A stretch of DNA of 64,000 nucleotides. Origin: JANNVZ01 sp046155615 (lineage in GTDB: Bacteria > Bacteroidota > Bacteroidia > Flavobacteriales_D > Sanyastnellaceae). The stretch is from positions 1 to 64,000 of the forward strand of contig JBJXFP010000133.1 in assembly GCA_046155615.1 (NCBI GenBank), written 5' to 3'. This document shows, in pieces, positions 1 to 9,166 of this stretch. The notes beneath the pieces are model-generated. The model made no database searches. It had not been told where the DNA came from and saw only the letters and a list, made by a program, of their open reading frames with translations. Within the stretch, counting starts at the first letter, position 1. Each line of letters opens with the position of its first letter. Position numbers and translations under genes: made by a program.

Positions 1-1052
1 AAATTTCCTCCAAAGCCGCCTACATGGCTGATTGAGACAGCCGTGTTTGTAACAGTAATGCTGATATTTGGGTTGATAGCTGTGGTGAGAAGAACACGGT
101 CAAAACCATCATCTACCACATATAAATCTTTTTTACCGTCAAGGTTAAAGTCGGCTACATCGAACATGTATGGCGCGCCTGTTGGTGTAAGGTTTTGCCA
201 ATTCACAAATGTTCCGGTGCCATTGTTGAACATCAGTATGGTTCCTCTTGCATTCCACGGAGCAACGCTGTATAGTGTAGTTGTTTTTATGATGTCGTTA
301 TCGCCATCATCGTCCATATCCAATATTTGGCAGGCGGTGCCAAAGGCGCTGTTGCGCAAGGCGCCAAGTCTTGTTGCCGCTTGGTCAGTAAAATGGCCAG
401 TGCCATCATTGACAAAAAGAAAATCTTTTGCTACGCCACCTGAGCCGTTAGGGCGATAATTGGCAAAATAGATGTCAGGATGTCCGTCCCCTGTTACATC
501 ACCACCCCATACTGCACAGACGAATGGAGTGTCGTCCAGTGTTGACGGAAAACGAGTAGCTGATTCATCTGCCAATCCAAGCCAATTTCCATTCACATCT
601 TCACCAAGATTCCGGTAGAAACTAGGAAGCTGCCCGAATGTGTTTGCTATGACCACATCCTTCCAACCATCACCAGTGAAGTCTCCAACATATACATCGC
701 GCCCAAAGGTTGGAGTACTTATAAATCCTGGTGCCATTGTGGCTGTCATGTCTGTAAGTACACCGTTTACATTGATAAGCAGCAAGTCGGTTTTAGGTGG
801 TTCTGTAGGAGCCGAAAAGGGTTCTTTACGTGCAACTACCAAATCATCAAGACCATCATTGTTGAGGTCAGCCGCCCACATATCCTTCTCTTCATCATCG
901 CTCACTGCTACCGATGAAAGTACCAAGCGAGTAGAGGATTCATCTTGCCATTGTAGCCATTGGGCATTGGAGCCAACAGAGCAGGTAACGAATGAAATTA
1001 GGAAAAGGAAATTGCGCAAATACGCACGCTGAAATACGTAAAGTGATTTCAT
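1..1052 (-). CDS. FG-GAP/VCBS-repeat secreted protein, 3' part cut off by window edge
   Basis: Reading the minus strand from the ATG at 1052 gives about 350 codons without a stop up to the left edge, so the C-terminus is missing. The N-terminus (MKSLYVFQRAYLRN, then FLFLISFVTCSVGSNAQ) is a signal peptide. The rest holds repeated calcium-loop motifs typical of FG-GAP/VCBS beta-propeller repeats: DLNNDGLDDLVV, DFTGDGWKDVVI, DVTGDGHPDIYF, DMDDDGDNDIIK and DFNLDGKKDLYV. Such proteins are exported surface or extracellular propellers. In Bacteroidota they usually end in a T9SS sorting domain, which would lie outside the window. The substrate or binding partner cannot be told. The family is clear from the repeats; the function is not. 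Confidence 0.85.
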   Translation of the reverse strand, partial: MKSLYVFQRAYLRNFLFLISFVTCSVGSNAQWLQWQDESSTRLVLSSVAVSDDEEKDMWAADLNNDGLDDLVVARKEPFSAPTEPPKTDLLLINVNGVLTDMTATMAPGFISTPTFGRDVYVGDFTGDGWKDVVIANTFGQLPSFYRNLGEDVNGNWLGLADESATRFPSTLDDTPFVCAVWGGDVTGDGHPDIYFANYRPNGSGGVAKDFLFVNDGTGHFTDQAATRLGALRNSAFGTACQILDMDDDGDNDIIKTTTLYSVAPWNARGTILMFNNGTGTFVNWQNLTPTGAPYMFDVADFNLDGKKDLYVVDDGFDRVLLTTAINPNISITVTNTAVSISHVGGFGGN

Positions 1053-1214
1053 GTTTTGGAAAAATTTGTTTTGGTTAATTCGGAAAGATGTTCAAAGGCA
1101 ATGAAGCAATCTTTAGCGACAAAGAAACAGCAAGCAAAGTCAAATGCTACTTCGGGGCAGGAAATATTGAATCGAAGATGTGAAAGCTGAATTATTGCTG
1201 CAAGGCGATAAGAT

Positions 1215-1243
1215 AAAAAAGCCTGATACGATTGGCATCAGGC
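1215..1243 (-). terminator. intrinsic terminator of the 1269-4613 gene
   Basis: Perfect 7-bp stem GCCTGAT/ATCAGGC (1221-1227 with 1237-1243). On the minus strand it is followed by a T6 run (1220-1215). It lies 26 bp beyond the stop of the gene at 1269. Confidence 0.75.
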
Positions 1244-1268
1244 CATGAGGTTAAATACAATTGGTCAC

Positions 1269-4200
1269 TTACTCTACCACCAATTTCAATCGTTGGTTGC
1301 TGAGTTCATTTTTTATCTGAATGATGTAGCTGCCACTTTGCAACAGGCTGCAATCAATTTGAGACAGTCCACTCAAATTAGAAATGAACAGTACCGATTG
1401 ACCCAGTGAGTTTGTGATGATTACATCGCTGGGCGTTGCACCCAATAGCAAATTGGTAATGTCGTTAGCCGGGTTTGGATAAAGTTCAAATTGTTCCGTT
1501 ACCAATTCATTCAAACCGACTATGCTCACTTCTGTTGAGGTAGCAATACAACCGTTTTGCAGGGTTGCCACAGCATAATACACTCCTGTTTGTGTGGCTG
1601 TAATGGTGTATCCGATGTTGAGCATCGGTGAGCCATTGAAAAACCATTGGACTTCACTTACAGCATCCAATATTTCAATAACAACGCCTTCTACTGAAAT
1701 GTTCAATTCATTGCTTTCGCACTGGAAGATTGTTGTGGTTGTTTCATTGGTAGTGATGGGCGAATTCATATCAAAGAATATTTGCGCATCATTGTTTATC
1801 ACGGTTCCATTTGGGAGATTCTGTTGTTGGTCTATTCTGAAATGAATGAATCCAATGCTGCCTTCAAAATTGCTTCCACTATCGGGCAGCATGATATTGT
1901 CAAACACAAAAGTGGCCAAGCCTGCCTCGCTAACACTTGCAGTAAATGGATGTGATGATGCTACCGGATCAAGCGTATTGAAAACTAATTGTGATGGAAG
2001 CTGGTCGCTTATCACCACATCAAAAGCAGTGGCTGTTCCTGTGTTTTGAAAGCGCACCACATAGTCGAGTGTGGTGTTGGGTGCAAGCATACCGAGGTCG
2101 CCTTCGCCATTCAGTTCGCGTTTGTCGTTAGGGTCATAAGAGCATAGCAAGGTTGACACTACCGGATCGGTTTCTACCAATTGCTCATCGAGGCCATCGA
2201 AATAGAATGTTTGCAAATTGAAAAAGAGTTGATCACCATTCTCAGCATTGTCCGGCATATCAAGCACCACGTTGAAGAATGCTGTAGCAGCAAAGCCAAG
2301 GCTTTCAAACGAGAAGTACAAATTGTTGCCGTCAATGAGGTATGGCGCAGGGTCAGCAGAGATGTACGTGCATTGCTCATCTATGGTATAGATGATGTAG
2401 CCGGCAGGTTGCGTGTTGCCATCGTTGCTCACTGAAATGTTTTGCGTATTCTCAAACATGCACCAAGTGTTGCTGTTTGAAATCTGACCATTCAAAATGG
2501 TTTGCGAATTTCCATTGGGCACTATGCCGAAGTTGTTGTTGATGCTTTCGTTTTGATTGTCGTCAAGCGCGGTAGTGAAGGATGTAGGAGTGGTTGTAGT
2601 CCATAGATCAGGATCTGCAATGAGTGCTACGGTATTGGTGCCATATGTGCAATAGGCAGAGTAGTATCCATCTTCATCGCTGAATTGTATAGTACCTGCT
2701 CCATTTGCATAAGGAAAGAATGGTAAAGGTTCTTCGCCTTCATCAAAGATTCCATTTTCATTTTCATCATAAAAAATGAAACCGCTTAATACCAGCTCAG
2801 GATAAATCATGTTCACATATTCATTTGTGATACAACCTAACAATGTAAGAGATGAAACAACAAGTGTATATGCTTCATTGTCATTTGGAATAAGCACTTC
2901 GGTGTAAGGTGAATTTGGATATTCTAATCCATCCGCAGGTAGCCATTGCCATTGTAAGGCATTGCTGCCTTCGAGACCGCTGCTGTTAGCATAAAGAACA
3001 GTGTTCCCACCATAATATTCAAATGAATTATTAAGAGAGATTACAATTGGATTTTCAATTACATCTATACTAAATTCTTCTGAGTATGTGCACCCAGCGT
3101 TGTCAATGGTGGTATATTGTAGGTACAACGTGCCGAGATTTGCGGTGTTCAAGGTAGCAACATCTGCATTCTCGTCCAGTGCCGTTATCACATCACCACT
3201 CCAATAAGAAGAAACTGCATCCTCATCAATGGTTGGCGTATAACTAAGAGGGCTGTTTTCAGTTGACATCGATATGCCCCAGCCAAAAATGTATCCGTTG
3301 TCTATTGCTAAATTATCAGTGACTGTAATTACCCAGGTTCCATTGATAGGGCATCCAATAAAATCACAGAAACTACCGCTTGGCTCGTAGGTACCACTGG
3401 GCAGAGTTCCACCTCCGGAATTTTCACCCCATGTTCCATTGCCGGCTGTAGGTGACCACCAATAGTCATAACCAATTCCCGGGTCCGCATTTTCGTTATC
3501 GAGCGCCTCGCCCAGAAAGGTGCCGCCACCTCCATTTACGCCCCATTCCACAAGATTTATTGAAGTGCCGTTCGGACATGTGAGTGCCACATTCAAATCA
3601 CCCATATAGCTATGTTCTATGTTCAATCTTATTGCCTCTATATCTATACATGATCCAATGGTAGTTGATGAAGAAAAACCAAAAACTTGTATTTCAGAAT
3701 TGTAACTGAAACCTGCACCATCTGCTATGTAAAGGGTTTCGTTGTTTTCATAAGAAGGATTGTTGTCAATGGAGACTGGACTAAATATGGCAGGTAACGA
3801 AACTTCAGCACCCGCACAAACTTCAATATTACTTGGCACATCTATCTCCGGTGGTCCAACAATTCCAACATTTAGTGAAGTTATTGATGCGCAACCAACA
3901 TCATCAGTCACAACGAGGGTAGCTTCATAAATGTTGTCGTTTGAATAGGTGTGCATTGCGATTTCATTTGTAGTAATTGCATTATTTCCATCTTTGAAAT
4001 CCCATTCATAAGACATTATGCTTTGCCCTTCGGCAGCAGTACTTCCTGCTGCACTAAACGATATTTCTTCGTACAAACATTTGAGGTAAATATTGTTTTC
4101 AAAAAGTGCGTCCGTAACCGAAGCTACTGCCACGGGCGGAATGCATGGTTGAGCACAGCTGATGGAAGCTATCCAACCTGTGTGACTTGCATTGGCTACA

Positions 4201-4613
4201 CCCTGCGTTACAAACTCAAAAAACAAAGATCCAGTGGGATTGCCATTGGTTGCTGTTATAGTTTGACCAAGCAAAACATTGCCGGTATAGATTCCTATTA
4301 GCTGGTCGTCAGACGAACTTCCGTCATAAATCAATAATTTGTCTTGATTGACTTCACTTGTACCAGCATCCAAATCAAATTCTGTGAAGCTGATAACCGA
4401 CTTGTAACCTGCTGCAACCGGAAACAAAGTGAAGGAAGCAGGTGAGTCTGCGTAAGGTGCATCTCCGCTGTTGTCCATGAATGTTCCACTACAGATATTG
4501 CCATAGCCATCTTGCATACAAACGATGTCGGGATTGCCGCACTGAGCTATAGCAAGGTTTTGAATCTGAGCCATGGTGAAACTCATAATTAAATGGAACA
4601 AGATTTTTTTCAT
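1269..4613 (-). CDS. large T9SS-exported multidomain protein (CUB-like, PKD, P-domain, DUF7619-like, sorting domain)
   Basis: About 1114 aa. The start is set at the ATG at 4613 because it begins a signal peptide (MKKILFHLIMSFTMAQ). An in-frame ATG upstream would give an unnatural leader. Domains in order: a CUB-like domain (roughly 25-155, with LLIYDGSS), a PKD domain (about 165-250, YEWDFKDGN), a proprotein-convertase P-domain (about 300-430, SYMGDLNVALTCPNGT and NGTWVITVTDN), an SdrB-like segment (FYDENENGIFDEGEEPLP), a DUF7619-like region beginning CSYDPNDK and ending FDMNSPITTNET, and a type A T9SS sorting domain (ELYPNPANDITNLLLG to the end). No protease catalytic domain is visible, so this is more likely an adhesin or structural cargo than an enzyme. 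It stands alone with its own terminator. Confidence 0.9.
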   Translation of the reverse strand: MKKILFHLIMSFTMAQIQNLAIAQCGNPDIVCMQDGYGNICSGTFMDNSGDAPYADSPASFTLFPVAAGYKSVISFTEFDLDAGTSEVNQDKLLIYDGSSSDDQLIGIYTGNVLLGQTITATNGNPTGSLFFEFVTQGVANASHTGWIASISCAQPCIPPVAVASVTDALFENNIYLKCLYEEISFSAAGSTAAEGQSIMSYEWDFKDGNNAITTNEIAMHTYSNDNIYEATLVVTDDVGCASITSLNVGIVGPPEIDVPSNIEVCAGAEVSLPAIFSPVSIDNNPSYENNETLYIADGAGFSYNSEIQVFGFSSSTTIGSCIDIEAIRLNIEHSYMGDLNVALTCPNGTSINLVEWGVNGGGGTFLGEALDNENADPGIGYDYWWSPTAGNGTWGENSGGGTLPSGTYEPSGSFCDFIGCPINGTWVITVTDNLAIDNGYIFGWGISMSTENSPLSYTPTIDEDAVSSYWSGDVITALDENADVATLNTANLGTLYLQYTTIDNAGCTYSEEFSIDVIENPIVISLNNSFEYYGGNTVLYANSSGLEGSNALQWQWLPADGLEYPNSPYTEVLIPNDNEAYTLVVSSLTLLGCITNEYVNMIYPELVLSGFIFYDENENGIFDEGEEPLPFFPYANGAGTIQFSDEDGYYSAYCTYGTNTVALIADPDLWTTTTPTSFTTALDDNQNESINNNFGIVPNGNSQTILNGQISNSNTWCMFENTQNISVSNDGNTQPAGYIIYTIDEQCTYISADPAPYLIDGNNLYFSFESLGFAATAFFNVVLDMPDNAENGDQLFFNLQTFYFDGLDEQLVETDPVVSTLLCSYDPNDKRELNGEGDLGMLAPNTTLDYVVRFQNTGTATAFDVVISDQLPSQLVFNTLDPVASSHPFTASVSEAGLATFVFDNIMLPDSGSNFEGSIGFIHFRIDQQQNLPNGTVINNDAQIFFDMNSPITTNETTTTIFQCESNELNISVEGVVIEILDAVSEVQWFFNGSPMLNIGYTITATQTGVYYAVATLQNGCIATSTEVSIVGLNELVTEQFELYPNPANDITNLLLGATPSDVIITNSLGQSVLFISNLSGLSQIDCSLLQSGSYIIQIKNELSNQRLKLVVE

Positions 4614-4710
4614 GTTGGATAAGATTTGTTTCTGCATTGCTTTACAAATGAAAGCCAGATTGACCCTATGTAGCAATAGCAATTTAAGATGCTATTGTTT
4701 CATAGCCAAT

Positions 4711-4742
4711 AAAAAGGGCCATCTCACATAGTAAGATGGCCC
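4711..4742 (-). terminator. intrinsic terminator of dnaN
   Basis: Perfect 9-bp stem GGGCCATCT/AGATGGCCC (4716-4724 with 4734-4742, 9-nt loop), followed on the minus strand by TTTTTATTGG. It starts 20 bp past the dnaN stop. Confidence 0.85.
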
Positions 4743-4762
4743 ATTGTTATTTCGTTATTCTC

Positions 4763-5881
4763 TTACGAATTCAGCATCACTGGCATCACCAGCATCAGTA
4801 TGTCTTCACCCGGTTGGTCACTTTCAGCTTGTGTTATGATTCCGGCACGGTTGGGTGCGCTCATCTCTATGTTGATGTTTTCTGAATCCAGGTTGCCAAG
4901 CATATCGCTAAGGAAGCGCGAGTTGAAACCAATCTCCATATCGTCACCGGCATAGCTGCATGTTAGGCGCTCCTGTGCCTCATTGGCGAAGTCCAAATCT
5001 TCGGCTGAGAGGTTGAGTTCGCTGCCACCAATTTTCAAACGCACCTGATGTGTGGTTTTGTTGGCATAAATAGAAACACGCTTGATGCTGTTCTGTAAAT
5101 CCACACGATCTACTGTCAGTTTGAAAGGATTCTCTTTCGGAATCACCGCTTCGTAGTTGGGATACTTACCTTCTATGAGGCGGCACATCAAAGTCACGTT
5201 ATCGAAACTGAACACGGCATTGTTCTCATTGTATTGCACTTGTACATCGCTTTTCAGTGGTGCAAGGCTGCCTTTCAATAGGTTCAATGGTTTTTTAGGA
5301 ACAATGAATGTGGCTGCTTTTCCCCCAACATCGCTGCGTCCATAACGCACGAGCTTGTGTGCATCAGTAGCGACAAAGCGCATGCTCTTTTCATGTATTT
5401 CGAAATAGACGCCACTCATCACGGGGCGCATATCATCGCTACCAGCGGCAAAAAGTGTCTTGCTGATGGCGCGTCCCAAGGCATCGCTGCTAATGGTGAG
5501 TGACTGCGCATTCTCCAAAGCAGGCGCTTTCGGGAAGTCTTCACCATTCTGTCCTGTCAACTTATACTTACCATAGTCGCTGCTTATTTCAATGCCATAG
5601 GTTTTTCCGTCAATGGTGAATGTGAGCGGTTGCTCCGGCAGGTTTTTCAAAGTGTCAAGCAGCAAGCGCGCAGGCATTGCAATCATGCCGGAGTCTTTCG
5701 CTTCAATGGCCATATGCGTAGTCATGGCAGTTTCCAAATCGCTGGCGCTGATGGTCAGCTCACCTTTCTTTATTTCAAAAAGAAAATTGTCAAGTATGGG
5801 CAGCGTGTTGCTGCTATTGAGCACTCCCTGCAGCATTTGCAATTGCTTTAGAAGTGCGGTGCTTGTAACTATGAATTTCAT
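4763..5881 (-). CDS. dnaN: DNA polymerase III sliding clamp (beta subunit)
   Basis: 372 aa, the usual beta-clamp length. The start at 5881 gives the canonical opening MKFIVTSTALLKQLQMLQGV; the longer in-frame extension (MAAFLKKEKQTFPT) is not clamp-like. The three clamp domains are recognisable: NTLPILDNFLFEI in the first, GVYFEIHEKSMRFVATDAHKL in the second, and the C-terminal stretch LMLVMPVMLN, which corresponds to the conserved end of the clamp. The protein forms the ring that tethers the replicative polymerase to DNA. dnaA and other replication genes are not adjacent. A -7-like TATATTTG lies about 40 bp upstream and a strong terminator follows, so it appears monocistronic. Confidence 0.97.
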   Translation of the reverse strand: MKFIVTSTALLKQLQMLQGVLNSSNTLPILDNFLFEIKKGELTISASDLETAMTTHMAIEAKDSGMIAMPARLLLDTLKNLPEQPLTFTIDGKTYGIEISSDYGKYKLTGQNGEDFPKAPALENAQSLTISSDALGRAISKTLFAAGSDDMRPVMSGVYFEIHEKSMRFVATDAHKLVRYGRSDVGGKAATFIVPKKPLNLLKGSLAPLKSDVQVQYNENNAVFSFDNVTLMCRLIEGKYPNYEAVIPKENPFKLTVDRVDLQNSIKRVSIYANKTTHQVRLKIGGSELNLSAEDLDFANEAQERLTCSYAGDDMEIGFNSRFLSDMLGNLDSENINIEMSAPNRAGIITQAESDQPGEDILMLVMPVMLNS

Positions 5882-5920
5882 TGTTGGAAAAGTTTGCTTT
5901 TCTTTTTTTAAAAAGGCGGC

Positions 5921-5928
5921 CAAATATA
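5921..5928 (-). promoter_or_regulatory. probable -7 element of the dnaN promoter
   Basis: Minus-strand TATATTTG matches the Bacteroidota -7 consensus TAnnTTTG exactly, 40 bp before the dnaN ATG. No convincing TTTG -33 box is seen at the right distance. Confidence 0.4.
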
Positions 5929-6065
5929 TACGGGTGCGATTGGCCGGTGCGGTTACGAGGCAGATGGCCTAAGAAAAAGTTCTCTACCAATCAATCATTA
6001 CTTCTCAACAATTCCCCTTCCGTCATCAACAATCCGTGGAGTTATCCCCAAAGCATCAACAGTGC

Positions 6066-6097
6066 TTGTATTACAAGGAGAGTAGAAAATAAGTTTG
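6066..6097 (+). promoter_or_regulatory. putative promoter of the SMC cassette
   Basis: TTG (6066-6068), 21 bp, then TAAGTTTG (6090-6097) matches the Bacteroidota -33/-7 pattern and would give a leader of about 105 nt before the ATG at 6209. The rest of the 327-bp gap between dnaN and the SMC gene shows no gene. Confidence 0.4.
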
Positions 6098-6208
6098 CTC
6101 GTTGTGCAAAGGAAGAAGACAGTCGCCAAATAGGTAGTGCCAAACACCTGACATCCGTCATCTGTCTTCGGTCTCTTTTTTCACAACTAAAATCCGAAAT
6201 CAAACGAT

Positions 6209-8869
6209 ATGATAACACGCATCATCGGTATCAACACCGCCACCTACGTAAACGCAGAAATGCGCCTTGACGACTGCGACTCATTGCAGCTTGTGGGACC
6301 AAACAACGTAGGCAAATCCACCCTCATCTATACACTCAACTTCCTCTTTGTAGTGGATGGAAACAAGATGAGTTTCAGCGGACAGCGCAGAGGCGACAAG
6401 GAAACCATACACCACTATTTTCCTACGCACAACCAAAGCTACATACTGTTCGAGGTAAAAAAATCGAACCCATATTGCATATTGGTAAAGCGCGACAGCG
6501 AAGGTGAATTGGAATACTACCGCCTCAGTGGTGAATACAACCACGAGCACTTCTTCAAGCGCGATGGCGCGCAACAGCGCATACGCAGATGGGACGAAGT
6601 GCAAGACTTGCTCTTGGCCGAAGGTGTGGAGCTATATCTATTCAAAAGCAAAACAGAAGTATTCAATGCAGTGTACCAACGTGGGCGCAAGAACGATGCA
6701 GTGGTTTGGCTCGAAGAAAGTGTGCGTACTGATGGATTGAGCAACAACTTTTCGAAAGTGTATCGCTACCTGATCAACTCAAAACTGATCACCAACAAGA
6801 CACTGAAGGAAAGTTTGATAGTGGCCGACAACCGCGAGCACGAAGGCATCAATTTCTCTCAGAAAAACAAAAAGGACATCACCGACCTGCTGCGCATCAA
6901 CGATGAGATACGTGTAGTGAAGGGCATACAAAAAGACTTTGAAGAATTTCGTGAAGTGGTGAACCTCTACCGCGCCAAGTCGCGCATAGTGAGCGACCTG
7001 GTGTATGCCTTTGACAGGCAATACAACGGTGCATTGCAGGAATTGGATAGCACCCGATTGGAAAAGGAAAAGACCTATCAAACCACTTTGGTAGTGGTGA
7101 ACGAAAAACTGAAACCACGGCAAGAAGACCTCAACCGTGAGATAGGCAAGAAGGAAACCGAAGTGGAAATGAAGGAGAAGGAATTCATCGGGCTGCAAAC
7201 GCAATTAGAAAAAATCGCTTCTTATGAAGACAAGAAGTTTTTGGAAGAATCGCTCATCAACCTCGACCAAAAGCGGAAGGACATCGAGGTGCGCATCACC
7301 ATGGTAGAGAATCAGAAGTTAGATTCAAAACACATAGAGGCGAAGTTGTCAAAATTTGACCATGACTGCGCCCGACTGGAAGCGCAGATAAAAAACTATG
7401 ACAATCAGCTCATCCAAAAAATTGCTGATAACGAAGACACACGCAAAGTGCTCAACACCATTTTCTCGCCAGAGTTTGCGGCCATGCCGGACAAGTTGGT
7501 GAAGAAAAAAGTGACCAAGGGCGGCACCACCATGAAAATATTTGATGGTGAAATAGAATTGCCGAAGAAGATGGAATTGCGCGACATACCATCAGTGAAA
7601 ATGCTGAAGGAAGAATTGAAAGAGGTGCAATCAGAAAAATCGGAGTTGGAAAAATTGTGGGCTGTGGCCTTGCACATAGACAAGACGCGCAAGGATTTGG
7701 AGAAAGTGCATTCCGAAATAGAAACCGTAAAAGACAAACTGCGTGCAATAGCAGAGAAACCCAAACTAGAAAAACTGAGCGGAGAACTCGGCACTGAACT
7801 GCGTACGATCAAAACAGAAAAGGAAGGATTGGAAACAGAACTTTCTAAACTGAAAAAAGAAATAACAGAGAAGAGCCTGCTGCTGGATGCCTTACGCGAA
7901 GACACGCGCAAATGCGAAGAGCGTCTCGTTCAACTTCGCTCGCGCAAGCAAGAGATTGAGCAGTATGGCATCAATCCAACGGAATACGATACAACAGAAA
8001 CATTGGACGAAATTTTCAGCAAGCTGCAACACGCCAATGCAGACCGCGAATTGCTGAAAGTGAAAAAGGATCGGTCGTTCGATCAACTGCGCTTCAAAAC
8101 CAACAGCGCCACCGCTGATGAAACAGAGTACATCAAATTCATAGAAGATGAAATAGCCTGCATACAAGACAAAGAGAAATCCATTGACGGCCTGCTGGGC
8201 AGCATCTCTACCCAATTCGCCAACCCTGCCTACAACCTACGCAAACGTTATGAAGAGTTCAAGACTTTCGTTTACAACCGATTCAACGAGAGCCTTGCCA
8301 AGACACGCATCAGCAACATAGAGTCGCTGAAGATCGAGTTGGTGGACAACAAGAAAATTCTGTATGAATTAGAGCGCATAGCCAGCATCGAAAATCTAAA
8401 CGCCCAGTTGAGTTTTGAGTTTGAAAATGCAGAAGACCTAAAGATTCTGAACCACTACTTAGACACCGGCAAGACCGTTGACTTCGAAGACCTCTTCGAT
8501 ATTGAGTTGGTGCTGGATGTAAAAGGTCAGATGAAGCGTGTTGACTTGAAAGAACAAGTAGAAAGCGATGGAACAGACCGCATGATCCGATTGGTGATTG
8601 TAATGGCCATCATCAACCGCTTAGCAATAAGCAGCGAGGACAATAAGATTGCGCTATTCATAGATGAGATTGGAACAATTGACGAACACAATCGCCCACA
8701 GTTGGTGCAGTTCTGCAAAGAGCACAACTTCATTCCAATTTTTGCAGCACCGCAGCCTTACGATGGATTCAGCAAATACTATTTCATCTTCCGCTCTAAA
8801 GGCAAAATCAACCTCAACGACAAGCAACATGCTGTGAGGAGGGAGGAGTTAAAGATTGAGAATAATTAG
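6209..8869 (+). CDS. SMC-like ATPase of a condensin cassette (MksB / JetC-like)
   Basis: 886 aa. The N-terminus carries a Walker A motif GPNNVGKST (residues 30-38) soon after the first strands, as in SMC/MukB proteins. The C-terminus carries a signature-like SDGTDRM (about 786-792) and Walker B IALFIDE (about 814-820), followed by IGTIDEHN. Between them lie two long, charged coiled-coil stretches (about 265-400 and 460-690) separated by a short globular part near KKVTKGGTTMKIFDGEIELP, a candidate hinge. This is the head-coil-hinge-coil-head layout of MukB/MksB/JetC. The next two genes look like its kleisin and KITE partners. MksB-type complexes extrude or compact DNA; Wadjet complexes use the same motor to cleave plasmids with JetD. 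No JetD is found here. RecN or RecF are less likely because of the partner genes. The last codons (RREELKIENN) look low-complexity and run into an intergenic repeat. Confidence 0.75.
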   Translation: MITRIIGINTATYVNAEMRLDDCDSLQLVGPNNVGKSTLIYTLNFLFVVDGNKMSFSGQRRGDKETIHHYFPTHNQSYILFEVKKSNPYCILVKRDSEGELEYYRLSGEYNHEHFFKRDGAQQRIRRWDEVQDLLLAEGVELYLFKSKTEVFNAVYQRGRKNDAVVWLEESVRTDGLSNNFSKVYRYLINSKLITNKTLKESLIVADNREHEGINFSQKNKKDITDLLRINDEIRVVKGIQKDFEEFREVVNLYRAKSRIVSDLVYAFDRQYNGALQELDSTRLEKEKTYQTTLVVVNEKLKPRQEDLNREIGKKETEVEMKEKEFIGLQTQLEKIASYEDKKFLEESLINLDQKRKDIEVRITMVENQKLDSKHIEAKLSKFDHDCARLEAQIKNYDNQLIQKIADNEDTRKVLNTIFSPEFAAMPDKLVKKKVTKGGTTMKIFDGEIELPKKMELRDIPSVKMLKEELKEVQSEKSELEKLWAVALHIDKTRKDLEKVHSEIETVKDKLRAIAEKPKLEKLSGELGTELRTIKTEKEGLETELSKLKKEITEKSLLLDALREDTRKCEERLVQLRSRKQEIEQYGINPTEYDTTETLDEIFSKLQHANADRELLKVKKDRSFDQLRFKTNSATADETEYIKFIEDEIACIQDKEKSIDGLLGSISTQFANPAYNLRKRYEEFKTFVYNRFNESLAKTRISNIESLKIELVDNKKILYELERIASIENLNAQLSFEFENAEDLKILNHYLDTGKTVDFEDLFDIELVLDVKGQMKRVDLKEQVESDGTDRMIRLVIVMAIINRLAISSEDNKIALFIDEIGTIDEHNRPQLVQFCKEHNFIPIFAAPQPYDGFSKYYFIFRSKGKINLNDKQHAVRREELKIENN

Positions 8870-9163
8870 CGAATGAACTGATTAGCGAATTAGCCAATTT
8901 GAGAATAAGTTTTAGAAACTTAAGATTCATCAATCAATTGCGATCTGAATAATTGAATAAACCAATGGAAGAAACCTTACTCATACAAGAAGAAACACAC
9001 ACACTGCAACGCCCCAGCTATTTCGATTTAGAAGAAATACAACAGGTAAAGTTGAAGTACACATTAGTTGAGATTTGAGATGTGAGTATTGAGATTTGAG
9101 ACAGGCTTGACCTTTCAAAGCTGAGACCTTCTCAATACCCAATACTCAAAACCCAATACCAAG
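8865..9163. repeat. repeat-rich spacer between SMC and kleisin genes
   Basis: The gap holds a direct repeat ATTAGCGAAT (8865-8874 and 8881-8890), a 13-bp direct repeat TTGAGATTTGAGA (9068-9080 and 9089-9101), and a CCCAATAC pair near 9138-9158. Such short simple repeats resemble dispersed intergenic repeats of Bacteroidota. Apart from a possible 37-codon reading frame, nothing else is seen. Confidence 0.55.
8965..9078 (+). CDS. possible 37-aa small protein or gene remnant
   Basis: An ATG at 8965 opens a 37-codon frame (starting MEETLLIQEETHTLQRPSYF and continuing DLEEIQQVKLKYTLVEI). It lies between the SMC and kleisin genes on the same strand. The composition is protein-like up to about residue 30. 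The last residues and stop fall inside the TTGAGATTTGAGA repeat, so the frame may have been truncated by a repeat insertion. It is not in frame with the kleisin that follows. It could be a real small subunit, a remnant of an original kleisin N-terminus, or chance. No family is recognised. Confidence 0.25.
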   Translation: MEETLLIQEETHTLQRPSYFDLEEIQQVKLKYTLVEI

Positions 9164-9166
9164 CAC

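Noticed and set aside
6042..6050. TTATCCCCA, a near match to the DnaA box, close to dnaN
   Set aside because: A single imperfect box without a cluster, AT-rich unwinding region or dnaA is not enough to call an origin.
5881..6270. Reading frame across the dnaN upstream gap on the plus strand
   Set aside because: Sequence is low in protein-like composition, overlaps the dnaN promoter region and the SMC start, and has no recognisable domain.
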